Source: Pseudomonas capeferrum (GTDB lineage Bacteria > Pseudomonadota > Gammaproteobacteria > Pseudomonadales > Pseudomonadaceae). Taken from it: a stretch of DNA of 64,000 nucleotides. Where the stretch lies: positions 248,001-312,000 of the forward strand of contig NZ_JAAMQM010000003.1 in NCBI RefSeq assembly GCF_013523055.1. Direction: 5' to 3'. The number at the start of each line of letters is the position of its first letter. The first letter of the stretch is position 1. This document shows positions 25,953 through 34,572 of this stretch, one piece after another. The notes under the pieces were generated by a model. It worked only from the letters and a program-made list of their open reading frames with translations, made no database searches and had not been told where the DNA came from. A program made the translations under genes and the position numbers.

Positions 25953-27011
25953 ATGTTCATTGACAATAGCCGCGCAGCGGTACAGGACTGGGACGCCGTT
26001 GCCCACTATCTCGCCGGGCAAGGCATGACCTTCGACCGTGAGCGGAAGATTCGCCAGTTTGCCTCCGGCATCGCCAATCTGAACTACCTCGTCTCGCTCG
26101 ACGGCAAGTCGGCGGTGTTCCGCCGTCCGCCCGACAATGACGCGCCTCCCGGTGCCTACGACTTCGCCCGCCAGTACAAGATCCTCTCGCGGCTTGGAAA
26201 ATGCCTACCGACCATACCGCTGGGACTGGCGTATTGCGATGACCCCAGCGTGATCGGCGTGCCTTTTCTGATCAGCGAGTTCCGCCAGGGTCTCGCCATC
26301 TCCCGCGAGCTGCCAGTGCAACTCGCCGCAGTGGATGACATCGGCGGCAAACTTGGCGCGCTGATCGTCGACGCCCTGGCGCAACTGCACCGCATCGACC
26401 CCGCCGAGGCCGGGCTCGCCGACCTGGGCAAGGCCGAAGGTTTCATCGCGCGGCAAATCCACGGCTGGCACAAGCGCGCCTCGCGAGTCATGTCGGGCGA
26501 GTCGATGCGCAAGGTCGAGCGACTGCGGGACTGGCTCGTGGCCCACCAGCCTGCCGAACGACCGGGCACCCTGGTGCATCTGGACTTCAAGCTGGACAAC
26601 GTGCTGGTCGATACGGACAGCCTGAGCGTACAGGGTATCGTCGATTGGGAAATGGCGACCATCGGTGACCCCTGCTACGACCTGATGCTGATGCTTGTCG
26701 TCTGGGGTGAGCCGAACGACAGCCCGGTCTATACACAGCAGTGCTGCATGCCCTGCCGTGCTCCCGGATGGTGGACCCGGCGGCAGGCGCTGCAGGCCTA
26801 CCAACGGCAAACCGGTATCCAGATGTCCGAGGCGCAGGTGAAGTTCTACTGGCTGCTGGCGATGCTGCGCAACGTCGGCGCGCTGGCCCAACTGATCGCC
26901 CTCTACCAGCGGCAGCCCATGCCCAATGCCAGCACCCTCGACATGCCCACCGTCCTCGCCACCACCCTGGACCACGCCGTCGACCTGACTGTCCGGCCAC
27001 TCGACTGGTAA
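25953..27011 (+). CDS. APH-type kinase, second putative hydroxyacyl-CoA phosphotransferase
   Basis: A 352-residue APH-fold kinase with Brenner motif HLDFKLDN (209-216) and VDWE (230-233), followed by MATIGDPCYDL as in ACAD10/11-type kinases. SGIANLNYLV and AVFRRPP mark the nucleotide pocket. It is distinct from the kinase at 16132 (different N-terminal region and loops), not a recent duplicate. It lies directly after the racemase gene. Likely phosphorylates a hydroxyl of an acyl-CoA; which dehydrogenase-type partner it uses is not clear, since the ACAD at 23489 keeps a canonical Glu. Confidence 0.78.
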   Translation: MFIDNSRAAVQDWDAVAHYLAGQGMTFDRERKIRQFASGIANLNYLVSLDGKSAVFRRPPDNDAPPGAYDFARQYKILSRLGKCLPTIPLGLAYCDDPSVIGVPFLISEFRQGLAISRELPVQLAAVDDIGGKLGALIVDALAQLHRIDPAEAGLADLGKAEGFIARQIHGWHKRASRVMSGESMRKVERLRDWLVAHQPAERPGTLVHLDFKLDNVLVDTDSLSVQGIVDWEMATIGDPCYDLMLMLVVWGEPNDSPVYTQQCCMPCRAPGWWTRRQALQAYQRQTGIQMSEAQVKFYWLLAMLRNVGALAQLIALYQRQPMPNASTLDMPTVLATTLDHAVDLTVRPLDW

Positions 27012-27039
27012 CAGCCCCACAAAGACACCCGCCAATAAC

Positions 27040-27750
27040 ATGGAAAGACGAATGGAAATGCACTCCCGGCTCCCTGAGCAACACACCCGCTCGTTCGATG
27101 AAGTCCTCTTCAGGCGACGTTCGGTTCGCGGCTTCCTTGACGATGAAGTGCCCGACGAGCTGTTGCAGGAAGTCTTCAGCCTCGCCCAGCAAACGCCGTC
27201 CAACTGCAACGTACAACCCTGGATCGTCCATGTACTGTCGGGCCAGGCTTGCAATACCTTGCGGAAAAAGCTGCTCGCGGCGGCGAGGCTTCCCGAAAAC
27301 ATGCACCCGGACTGGCCCGTCGATACCCGCTACGAAGGCATCTTCCGCGAGCGGCAATTCGATGCCGCAGCCCAACTCTACGGTGCCATGGGGGTGGAAA
27401 GGCAGGACAAGGCCGGACGCAACGACGCCTTCCTGCGCAACTTCAGCTTTTTCGATGCGCCCCATGTGGCCTTCATTTTCCTGCCGTTGCCCTTCGACAT
27501 CCGCCAGGCAGCGGACTGCGGCATGTATGCCCAAACCCTGCTACTGGCGATGACCTCACGGGGGATCGATTCCTGTGCCCAGGGCGCCCTGACCCTGTAT
27601 CCCGACCTGGTGCGCGAGCAGCTCGGCGTTTCAGCGCAACATCGCTTGCTGTTGGGCATTTCCTTTGGCTACGAGGATACCGAAGTGAAAGCGAACGCAG
27701 CCCGTGTCGACCGGGGCGAACTCTCTCAGGCCGTCCGGTTTCACCGATGA
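27040..27750 (+). CDS. nitroreductase-family FMN oxidoreductase
   Basis: A 236-residue nitroreductase-fold protein: FRRRSVRGFLDDEVPDELLQEVFSLAQQTPSNCNVQPW carries the family's FMN phosphate-binding arginines and TPSxxNxQPW signature, and LLLGISFGYED is the C-terminal FMN segment. Such enzymes reduce nitro groups, quinones or activated double bonds with NAD(P)H. Within a catabolic operon with no nitro or aromatic chemistry, reduction of an enone or enoyl intermediate is a reasonable guess. Start could be 27040 or the second Met at 27052. Confidence 0.85.
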   Translation: MERRMEMHSRLPEQHTRSFDEVLFRRRSVRGFLDDEVPDELLQEVFSLAQQTPSNCNVQPWIVHVLSGQACNTLRKKLLAAARLPENMHPDWPVDTRYEGIFRERQFDAAAQLYGAMGVERQDKAGRNDAFLRNFSFFDAPHVAFIFLPLPFDIRQAADCGMYAQTLLLAMTSRGIDSCAQGALTLYPDLVREQLGVSAQHRLLLGISFGYEDTEVKANAARVDRGELSQAVRFHR

Positions 27751-27820
27751 ATGACCAGGCTTCATGCGATTGCCCTGGAACATCGATTTCTTATGGACGA
27801 ACACCCACGAGGGAACCCTG

Positions 27821-28597
27821 ATGACACACCACAAGAAGAATGGATGGCATCGACTGCCTGGCTGCCTATACCTGGCCCTGCTCATGTCCTCTGCACTGGC
27901 CATGGCCGACGGCGCGGCAAGTCGCCAGGATGAGATCCAGGAGATGCGAACGCTGGCCAGCTCGGTGACGGCGAACGTGTTGATCTATTACAACCTCAAC
28001 GGCACTCCCTACCACATCGGCAACGACGAAGCCTACAGAAACGACATGGCGCGCTTGCTCGGGATGGCCACGCAGTTCGACCACGGCGATATCACCGAGC
28101 AGGTACAGAATCTGGGCGCCGCGATCGCCGAGCTGAAGAACCTGCCGCAGTCCGCCACTGCGGCGCGTTCGACACTATCAGCCTATGCCCGCTGGCTCCC
28201 TCCCGTCCTCGATGCGCATGCCCAGCTCGACAGCGCGCTCGGCGCGCTCCATGACGAACTACCGCCGGCATCGGAAACCCGCCGTGCGCTGCATGATCTC
28301 AGCCGTGAGATCGGCCAACTGCTAGTGGAATACCAGCAGACATCCTTTCCCTACCTGGCTTCCGTCTGGCTTCCGGACAGCCAGGCCATGATCAGGCTGG
28401 ATACTTCGGTGGAACACCGGTTCGCCATGCTATCCGCGCGGGATGTCCATCTGGCCCAATCCCTGAAGGCCCCCATCCAAGATTATCGCTTCGTGCGCCA
28501 GCGCCTGCTCACCTCGGGACAGTGGGCCCCGAATGCGGTTGGACGCTATCTGATACGGGCCATGCAGGCGCTGGATACGCAAGCCCGCGGGCACTGA
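27821..28597 (+). CDS. exported protein of unknown function
   Basis: A 258-residue protein not assigned to a family. A basic N-terminus (MTHHKKNGWHR) and a hydrophobic core (about residues 13-26) ending in AMADGA look like a signal peptide, so the mature protein is probably periplasmic. The rest is predicted mostly helical with few cysteines. I start it at 27821 because GAGGG precedes that ATG; the open frame begins at 27764. It is the last gene of the rightward operon and ends three bases from the convergent MaoC gene. It may bind the substrate or be unrelated cargo. Confidence 0.65.
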   Translation: MTHHKKNGWHRLPGCLYLALLMSSALAMADGAASRQDEIQEMRTLASSVTANVLIYYNLNGTPYHIGNDEAYRNDMARLLGMATQFDHGDITEQVQNLGAAIAELKNLPQSATAARSTLSAYARWLPPVLDAHAQLDSALGALHDELPPASETRRALHDLSREIGQLLVEYQQTSFPYLASVWLPDSQAMIRLDTSVEHRFAMLSARDVHLAQSLKAPIQDYRFVRQRLLTSGQWAPNAVGRYLIRAMQALDTQARGH

Positions 28598-28600
28598 ACC

Positions 28601-29029
28601 TCATCGCAGGCGGGTGCCGGCCACTGGCGCGAGTGCCACGCAGGCCTCGCCGATCACTTTCAGCTCTCCAGCCTCGCCGGTCACCCGCACCTCGACGCGC
28701 GCCAGGCGCTCCCCGTCATGCTCGTTAATATCGAGGATCTCGCCACTGCATAGCAGCGCCGCACCCAGCTCCACCCGGCTGACGAAGCGCACGGAAAACC
28801 GGCGAATCCGCGACTGCGGTATCCAGTCTGTGAGAAAACGGCCAAGGTAGGCCATCGACAGCATGCCGTGGGCAAATACGTCAGGCAGGCCCGCCCGCCG
28901 AGCGAAGTCGCTGTCGATATGCACCGGGTTGTGGTCACTGGACGCCCCTGCGTAGAGCGCCAGCATGGTCCGATCAATAGGTGCCAAACGAAGTGGTTGA
29001 GGACCAGGACTATCAGCACCCCGACTCAT
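28601..29029 (-). CDS. MaoC-like (R)-specific enoyl-CoA hydratase subunit
   Basis: A 142-residue hot-dog-fold protein. YAGASSDHNPVHIDSDFARRAGLPDVFAHGM contains the hydratase-2 motif with catalytic Asp32 and His37. Its start overlaps the stop of the upstream gene, which encodes a second hot-dog half, so the pair probably forms a heterodimer as do MaoC-like enzymes acting on bulky acyl-CoAs (for example ChsH1/ChsH2 in steroid side-chain degradation). It is the most distal gene of the leftward cluster. Confidence 0.85.
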   Translation of the reverse strand: MSRGADSPGPQPLRLAPIDRTMLALYAGASSDHNPVHIDSDFARRAGLPDVFAHGMLSMAYLGRFLTDWIPQSRIRRFSVRFVSRVELGAALLCSGEILDINEHDGERLARVEVRVTGEAGELKVIGEACVALAPVAGTRLR

Positions 29030-29481
29030 ACCGGCCTCCCGTCATGCTGCTGCACCCCCACACAACGCAGATCGGCAATATGCTCGCCCATGGCATCGGT
29101 GACTCGCGTTTCACGCACGAAAAACTCCAGGGCCCCGTCGCGACGGCTATAAATGTCGCTCAGCCGCGGTTCGAAGGTCAGTACATCACCGGCACAGGCT
29201 ATCCGGTGATAGACGAACGACTGTTCACCATGCAGCAGACGCCCCAGATCCAGACCGAGCAGCCGTTGCAGTTCCCAGGGATCGGGGGAGTCGTTCTCCA
29301 GGCAGAACAGGAATGTCGGTGGCGCCGGAATATTGCGGTAACCGGCTTGCCGCGCCGCGGCCTCGTTCAGATAGACAGGATCGAGCTGCCCCGTGGCCTT
29401 GGCGAAAAAGCGCAGACGGCCCTTTTCCACCTCGACGCTGTGCGGCGTCAGGCAATGACCGATCAGCGTCCTGTCCAGCAT
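29026..29481 (-). CDS. FAS1-like/MaoC N-terminal hot-dog dehydratase subunit
   Basis: A 151-residue hot-dog protein. FAKATGQLDPVYLNEAAARQAGYRNIPAPPTFLF is the FAS1-like dehydratase signature of MaoC partner subunits; it has Tyr where the catalytic subunit has His, so it likely serves as the non-catalytic half of a heterodimer with the next gene. I start it at MLDRTLIG (29481), preceded by GGGGAG; the open frame runs 28 residues further upstream, overlapping the VOC gene. Confidence 0.8.
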   Translation of the reverse strand: MLDRTLIGHCLTPHSVEVEKGRLRFFAKATGQLDPVYLNEAAARQAGYRNIPAPPTFLFCLENDSPDPWELQRLLGLDLGRLLHGEQSFVYHRIACAGDVLTFEPRLSDIYSRRDGALEFFVRETRVTDAMGEHIADLRCVGVQQHDGRPV

Positions 29482-29494
29482 GCTGCGCTCCCCA

Positions 29495-30490
29495 TCATGA
29501 AAGCTGCGCACGCGCTTTCCAGTTGCCGAAAGGATTGAAGATGAAGTCGTCGATATTGCTTGCAAAGGCTTCGGTCAACTCCATATGAAAACCGAGCCTC
29601 GGCATCAGATCGACGATCCGCTGCGGAGCGAGATGTTCCGGCAGGTTCTCGCGACCGACCAGTTGGCCGAAATCGAGCGAGAAACTGCGCAGATCCTGCA
29701 CACCCTGTCGCGTCAGCGCCGCCACGGTCTCGGGCATGTCGCGCACCAACCAGGTGATGTTGTGAATGGCCCGGCCTCGGCGCGCCAGCAGTTGCGCCCA
29801 GGGGGAATCCTCGGTTTTCGGGCGGCAGTACTGAAGAACCACATTGCCCAGATTCACATGGACGATATCGAGGGAACCCAGGCCACCGAGAAACTCAGCA
29901 AAGCTACCCTCGACCTTCCCCGAGTCGAACAGCCGCTGTAACAGAGCACAAGGGTCCTCCAGGTCATCGACGGCGAGTTCGACATGCAGAAGGGGAGACA
30001 AATTGCCGAACAGCGCGTCTCCCGGCAGTTCATCGTCGCCCGCTACCCTCGAACTGCCGGTGGCCCCGATCAGCTCGATGTTGAAACCGAGACGCGCCAT
30101 CGTTGCAAACACACAGACAGATGCCTCGACGAGGCCCGTGGCGCTCTGCAGATCAATGTCCGAGCGATCGAGGACGGCAATCCCCTCCTGCGCGAATGCG
30201 GCCTCCGCGGACGTCAGGTCCGCGACGAAAAACGCCAGGCTATGAACCTGCGGCCCATGTTCCCTGAGTTGCCGGTGAAGCCGTCCATCCACCAAGCCCG
30301 GCTGGATGAATTGCAGCCGGACGTCACCGAGCCCCGCATGCACTATCCGCGTCGCATTCTCCTGTTGCGAGGACGAAGAGGCACGCTGCAACAGCGGGGC
30401 GTCGAAAACATCGCCGAGCAAACGCCCCGCCGCAGCCGCATCATCCACGATCGCGCTGATATGGCTCAGGGCTGATAGTTGTATCGACAT
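29495..30490 (-). CDS. two-domain VOC (glyoxalase-fold) protein
   Basis: A 331-residue protein with two vicinal-oxygen-chelate halves: LSALSHISAIVDDAAAAGRLL starts the first and LLHVELAVDDLEDPC the second, with IHNITWLVRDMPETVAAL as a further betaalphabetabetabeta unit. His residues at strand starts could bind a metal as in methylmalonyl-CoA epimerases, but the full metal set is not obvious. It is placed between MaoC subunits and a crotonase. An epimerase or isomerase acting on an acyl-CoA is possible; extradiol dioxygenase activity is unlikely without an aromatic pathway. Confidence 0.7.
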   Translation of the reverse strand: MSIQLSALSHISAIVDDAAAAGRLLGDVFDAPLLQRASSSSQQENATRIVHAGLGDVRLQFIQPGLVDGRLHRQLREHGPQVHSLAFFVADLTSAEAAFAQEGIAVLDRSDIDLQSATGLVEASVCVFATMARLGFNIELIGATGSSRVAGDDELPGDALFGNLSPLLHVELAVDDLEDPCALLQRLFDSGKVEGSFAEFLGGLGSLDIVHVNLGNVVLQYCRPKTEDSPWAQLLARRGRAIHNITWLVRDMPETVAALTRQGVQDLRSFSLDFGQLVGRENLPEHLAPQRIVDLMPRLGFHMELTEAFASNIDDFIFNPFGNWKARAQLS

Positions 30491-30520
30491 ACATCCTCCT
30501 CTCTCGGCCCAGGCATTCGC

Positions 30521-31321
30521 CTACCCTACCGTAGGGTACTGGGGCTGGCGTTTTTCGATGAACGCCGCCATGGACTCGCGGAAATCCTCGCCATGGGCGC
30601 ACAGGGTCTGGTTGCGGTCCTCCATGGCTATCACCGCTTCCAAGCTCATGCCATCGATGGCATGACCCAGCGCCTCCTTGGTCAGGCGCAGCCCCAAAGG
30701 CGCGGTTCTGAGCATATCTTCTACCAGGGCACTGGCTTCCTCCTCGAGCTGCTCCGGCGCGACCACGCGACTGACCAGCCCCAGTTCGTAAGCGCGTTGT
30801 GCATCGATGAAGCGCCCAGTCAGCATGTATTCCGCCGCGACCGAGCTGCCTACCATGCGCGGCAGGAAATAGCTGAGACCCATGTCGCAGGCACTGAAGC
30901 CGATACGGATGAACGCGGCGTTCATGCGCAGGGTCGATGTGGCGATACGCACATCCGTCGCCAGGGCCAGGGAAAAGCCGCCGCCGCAGGCGGGCCCGTT
31001 GAGCAGGCCGATGATCGGTTGCGGGCAACGGCGCATGGCGATGACGATATCGCGGTAGCGGCGGGTAGACGCCAACCCCTCCGACACCGAAAGCGTCGAG
31101 GTCTGCGCAGCGTGTTCCGTGAGATCGAGTCCGGCACAGAAAGCCCGGCCTGCACCGCGCATGACCACGACCCGGATATCCTCGCGCACGTACAAGCCGG
31201 TGAAGAGGCGTCCCAACTCGTCGACCAGTTCGAGGTTGAGCGCATTCAGGACTTGCGGTCGGTTCAGCGTGACCCGGAGTACGGGTCCCCGCTCGTCCAG
31301 TTCGAGACAGTTGTATGTCAT
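30521..31321 (-). CDS. crotonase-family enoyl-CoA hydratase/isomerase
   Basis: A 266-residue crotonase. GRAFCAGLDLTEHA forms one side of the oxyanion hole and NGPACGGGFSLALATD the other. The first catalytic Glu of classical hydratases is replaced by Ser in GGGFSLALA, while FSACDMGLSYFLPRMVG has an Asp in the second region, as in enoyl-CoA isomerases. I therefore favour an isomerase or related activity over simple hydration. Start chosen at 31321 with GGAGG upstream; the frame otherwise runs on through the next gene. Confidence 0.82.
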   Translation of the reverse strand: MTYNCLELDERGPVLRVTLNRPQVLNALNLELVDELGRLFTGLYVREDIRVVVMRGAGRAFCAGLDLTEHAAQTSTLSVSEGLASTRRYRDIVIAMRRCPQPIIGLLNGPACGGGFSLALATDVRIATSTLRMNAAFIRIGFSACDMGLSYFLPRMVGSSVAAEYMLTGRFIDAQRAYELGLVSRVVAPEQLEEEASALVEDMLRTAPLGLRLTKEALGHAIDGMSLEAVIAMEDRNQTLCAHGEDFRESMAAFIEKRQPQYPTVG

Positions 31322-31350
31322 ATTTGCAGCCTCCATACCCTGTTTGCTGC

Positions 31351-32241
31351 TCAAGTCGTGCGCTTGGCCTTGTCGGCGGCATTGCGTTCGTCGATCAGTT
31401 GGCGGGTGCGCCGCCAGTCTTCGTCGGTCAAGTTGGTCAGCTTGGCGAAGTTGCCGCCGGTCGCCGGGTACAGCCCGCCGTCGATCACGATGGTTTCGCC
31501 ATTGATGTAGTCGGAGCCCGGCGCCATCAGGTAGACCGCCAGGTTCGCCAGCTCGGACATCTCCCCGGCGCGTTGCATGGGCACATCGTCGCCGGGTTTG
31601 GCGGCCCCAGTGGGATCCAGCCTGGCGGCAGCACTCTCGGTTGGAAAGACCCCCGGCGCGATGGCGTTGACGCGGATACCGCGCCCACCCCACTCCACCG
31701 CCAGGGATTGCGTCATCGCATTCAGACCCGCTTTCGACATGGCGGAGGGCACGGTGAACGCCGAGCCGTTCCAGACCCAGGTGACCAGCGTGGACAGGAC
31801 GTTGGCTCTCTGGCCCGCCGCCAGCCAGCGCTTTCCGCATTCCAGGGTGATGTAGAAGGAGCCGTGGAAGACGGTGCTGGCAATCGCATCGAAGGCCCGG
31901 GGCGACAAGTCCTCGGTGCGGCTGATGAAGTTCCCGGCGGCATTGTTGATCAGACCGGTCAGCGCGCCGCCGTCGTCCCAGACACGCTCGAGCATGCTGG
32001 CGATGGCCTCGGGCTGGCGGATGTCGCAGGTCAGTGCCACGACCTTACCGCCATGCTGTGCCATCAACTCGGCGGCGGCCAGTTCGACCACGGCAGCGCG
32101 CCGTCCGCAGATATAGACCTCGCTGCCCAACATCAGAAAGGCTTCGGCCATGACCCGTCCGAGTCCCGTCCCGCCACCGGTAATCAGGATGCGCTGCCCG
32201 CGCATCAGACCCGGCCTGAACATCAAATCGTCAAGTTGCAT
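31351..32241 (-). CDS. DECR-like SDR (2,4-dienoyl-CoA reductase family), catalytic Tyr apparently replaced
   Basis: A 296-residue SDR. GGGTGLGRVMAEAF and NNAAGNFISRTEDLSP are typical of the 2,4-dienoyl-CoA reductase branch, as is PSAMSKAGLNAMTQSLAVEWG in place of the classical YxxxK segment. DECR enzymes use a Tyr a few residues earlier; here that stretch reads VTWVWNGSAF, with Trp at the expected Tyr. The Lys of MSKAG is kept. The protein probably reduces, or has been adapted to bind, an unsaturated acyl-CoA. Lysine-rich C-terminal tail ends KAKRTT. Confidence 0.8.
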   Translation of the reverse strand: MQLDDLMFRPGLMRGQRILITGGGTGLGRVMAEAFLMLGSEVYICGRRAAVVELAAAELMAQHGGKVVALTCDIRQPEAIASMLERVWDDGGALTGLINNAAGNFISRTEDLSPRAFDAIASTVFHGSFYITLECGKRWLAAGQRANVLSTLVTWVWNGSAFTVPSAMSKAGLNAMTQSLAVEWGGRGIRVNAIAPGVFPTESAAARLDPTGAAKPGDDVPMQRAGEMSELANLAVYLMAPGSDYINGETIVIDGGLYPATGGNFAKLTNLTDEDWRRTRQLIDERNAADKAKRTT

Positions 32242-32275
32242 CGGTGTCTCCGCTCATATGCGCGGGGGTTCAGGA

Positions 32276-33076
32276 TCAACGCTCGAAGACGGGCGCGCGC
32301 TTCTCGAAGAATGCCTTCACACCCTCCTTGAAGGCAGGTGAGTCCAGCAGTTCGCGTTGCCGATCGCGCTCATAGCCGAGCTGGGCCACCAGATCCTGGC
32401 TGCCCGCCGCATCCAGTGCGCGACGCGCTTCGAGGGCGCTGTGCGGCGGTATCCGGGCCAGTCGCCCGGCGATAGTTCTCGCCTCGTCCAACAGCGCATC
32501 ATCCTCGACACAAGCCCAGATCAAGCCCCACTCCTGCGCCTTCTGCGCCGACAGGCGCTCGCCCAGCAGCAGCAACCCCAGGCTCCGTGCACGCCCGATC
32601 CGTTGCGGCAGAAACCAGGTTGCCCCCATGTCCGGCACAATGCCCAAACGTGGTAGAAACGGCGTGAGGAAATAGCTCGAGCACGCGGCAATCACAATGT
32701 CCGCCGCCAACGCCAGCGCCACGCCCCCGCCTGCTGCAACGCCATTCACGGCAGCCACCACCGGCAGAGGAAACTGCTGCAACGCCAGAATGAGCGGATT
32801 GGCGAGTGCATCCATGGTCGCCGCAGCCCGCTCACCGAGGGACAGGCCATCGATATCGACGGCATCCATTTTCCCGAGATCAGCACCGGAGCAGAACGCC
32901 TGCCCCGCGCCGGTGAGAATCAATGCCCGCACCTCATCCCGTGTGCGCAGCCAATCCAGCGCCTCGATCATTTCCCGCAGGCTGGTCTCCGAGAGACTGT
33001 TTCGGCTGTCGGGCTGGCTCAGTGTAAGCGTGGCGATATGAGCGGAAATATCCACATTGATCGTCGAAAAACGCAT
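32276..33076 (-). CDS. enoyl-CoA isomerase-like crotonase
   Basis: A 266-residue crotonase with GQAFCSGADLGKMD and NGVAAGGGVALALAADIV. The first Glu is replaced by Ala (GGGVALALA), and the second region LGIVPDMGATWFLPQRIG carries the Asp typical of PaaG/ECI-type isomerases. It probably shifts a double bond between positions 3 and 2, or isomerises a ring alkene, rather than hydrating it. Strong AGGAGG site before the ATG. Encoded between MmgE/PrpD and the DECR-like SDR. Confidence 0.85.
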   Translation of the reverse strand: MRFSTINVDISAHIATLTLSQPDSRNSLSETSLREMIEALDWLRTRDEVRALILTGAGQAFCSGADLGKMDAVDIDGLSLGERAAATMDALANPLILALQQFPLPVVAAVNGVAAGGGVALALAADIVIAACSSYFLTPFLPRLGIVPDMGATWFLPQRIGRARSLGLLLLGERLSAQKAQEWGLIWACVEDDALLDEARTIAGRLARIPPHSALEARRALDAAGSQDLVAQLGYERDRQRELLDSPAFKEGVKAFFEKRAPVFER

Positions 33077-33104
33077 AGCGGCACCTCCTCAATCAGGACA
33101 GCGT

Positions 33105-34517
33105 TCAGGGTGTGAGCGCACCGAGCAGTTCCGATACGTCCTCGATCTTGTCGAGGTCCGTGCACAGTTCGACGAGCCTGCTCAGCTTCGCTTGCGCCAG
33201 GGGCACGGCAGCATAGGCGGCGCACTTGTCGAGTTTCTGCTGCAGGTCGTCCCAGCTCATCGGGTTGCGGGTGTGCCCCAGGACATAGGGCGTGCACTGC
33301 CGAAACACGCGGCCGTCCTGCAGTGTGATCTCGACGCTGAAGCCTTCGAACTGGTCCGTTATCGCCGGATCGGTCTCCACGCTGATTTTCTGCATCAGAT
33401 CGCGCTTGTCCGCCCGGTTGACTTCCTCGACAGTGAAGTCGCCGAGGAAAACATCGCCGCCGATGATCGCAGTCGCCACCGTGTAGGGTGTGCTATACAG
33501 CGCCTCGCCCACGGTCTTCGGGTTCCATTTCGCTTCTTTCGGCTCGATGGTCATCCGCGCACCCTCGCTGCCGATGCAGCGCACGCTGGCGATCTCCCGG
33601 TAGTCGAGCCGATCGCGGCGCATGATCTCGATGGCGCCAGCGATGAACGAATGGGTGAACTTGCAGGCCGAATAGGGCTTCATCGACAAGCCCTCGGCAT
33701 AGATCCAGCGCTTGCCCAGGTCGTCGCTCAGGATCTCCGGACGCACGTCGCTCCAGCCGATATGCCGGAACGAGCCGCCCGGCACGCCGAGGAAAATCCC
33801 CTTCGGTCCAGTCACGCCCTGACGCGACAGCAATGCCGCCTTGATCGCGGTCTCGCCAGCGAAGGCATGCTGGACCCGCGCCATCTGCGTACCCTCGGCG
33901 TACTTCTGCATTTCCGACATGCCGTGGTTCGAATAGGCGATCCCCAGGGCATTCCAGGTTTCCTCGACACTCAAGCCCAGCAGCCGCGCTACCGAGGCTG
34001 TGGCGCAGAGAGGCCCCATATACTCGCCAGGCACGCCAAAAGAAGCATGAGAAGTGCCATTCATTGCCGTGTTGACCCGCACACCCAGCTCACCACCCGT
34101 CACATAGGCGGCGAGGAACTCCTTGCCCGTTACCGGCTTGTCAGCGATACCCAGTGCGGCCAGCATGGCAGGGATATTCCATTCGGTGACATGGCCACCG
34201 GTCACATGCACGTCGCCCATATCGATGCCACGCGCCATGACACCGTTGGCGAATGCCGCCAGTGGTGCCGGTACCCGCTGGCCATGGACAAGGATCGGGC
34301 TTTGCGGCGCGCCGCCCCACTCCACCACCTGCCGCACGATCTGCGGGCTGACCTCCCAGTTGGAACCGGCGATGGTGACGGCCAAGGTGTCGAGGATGGC
34401 CTTTTTCGCCAGTTCGATCACCTCGGCGGGAATATCCTCGAATGCCGTGGTGACCACCATTGCGGCAAGCTTGCCAGCAGGATCCTGTTCCGGTTTGATC
34501 GGTTCGAACGCGTTCAT
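33105..34517 (-). CDS. MmgE/PrpD family protein
   Basis: A 470-residue member of the MmgE/PrpD fold (2-methylcitrate dehydratase, cis-aconitate decarboxylase and relatives). Visible family blocks are AKKAILDTLAVTIAGS, ANGVMARGIDMGDVH, the central LGIAYSNHGMSEMQKYAEGTQMARVQHAFAG (here split by the usual motif) and the KPYSACKFTHSFI motif. No methylcitrate synthase (PrpC) or PrpB gene is adjacent, so a housekeeping propionate role is unlikely. Dehydration of a tertiary or branched hydroxy acid from the branched substrate is a plausible inference. Confidence 0.82.
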   Translation of the reverse strand: MNAFEPIKPEQDPAGKLAAMVVTTAFEDIPAEVIELAKKAILDTLAVTIAGSNWEVSPQIVRQVVEWGGAPQSPILVHGQRVPAPLAAFANGVMARGIDMGDVHVTGGHVTEWNIPAMLAALGIADKPVTGKEFLAAYVTGGELGVRVNTAMNGTSHASFGVPGEYMGPLCATASVARLLGLSVEETWNALGIAYSNHGMSEMQKYAEGTQMARVQHAFAGETAIKAALLSRQGVTGPKGIFLGVPGGSFRHIGWSDVRPEILSDDLGKRWIYAEGLSMKPYSACKFTHSFIAGAIEIMRRDRLDYREIASVRCIGSEGARMTIEPKEAKWNPKTVGEALYSTPYTVATAIIGGDVFLGDFTVEEVNRADKRDLMQKISVETDPAITDQFEGFSVEITLQDGRVFRQCTPYVLGHTRNPMSWDDLQQKLDKCAAYAAVPLAQAKLSRLVELCTDLDKIEDVSELLGALTP

Positions 34518-34572
34518 TGCAATCTCCGCAGATAGGTCTGAAGGTCAATTCCGCCATGCAACCAGCACAGCT

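Noticed and set aside
16132..27011. Antibiotic-resistance phosphotransferases.
   Set aside because: The APH-fold proteins carry the ACAD10/11-type context and lie inside a catabolic operon, so aminoglycoside modification is unlikely.
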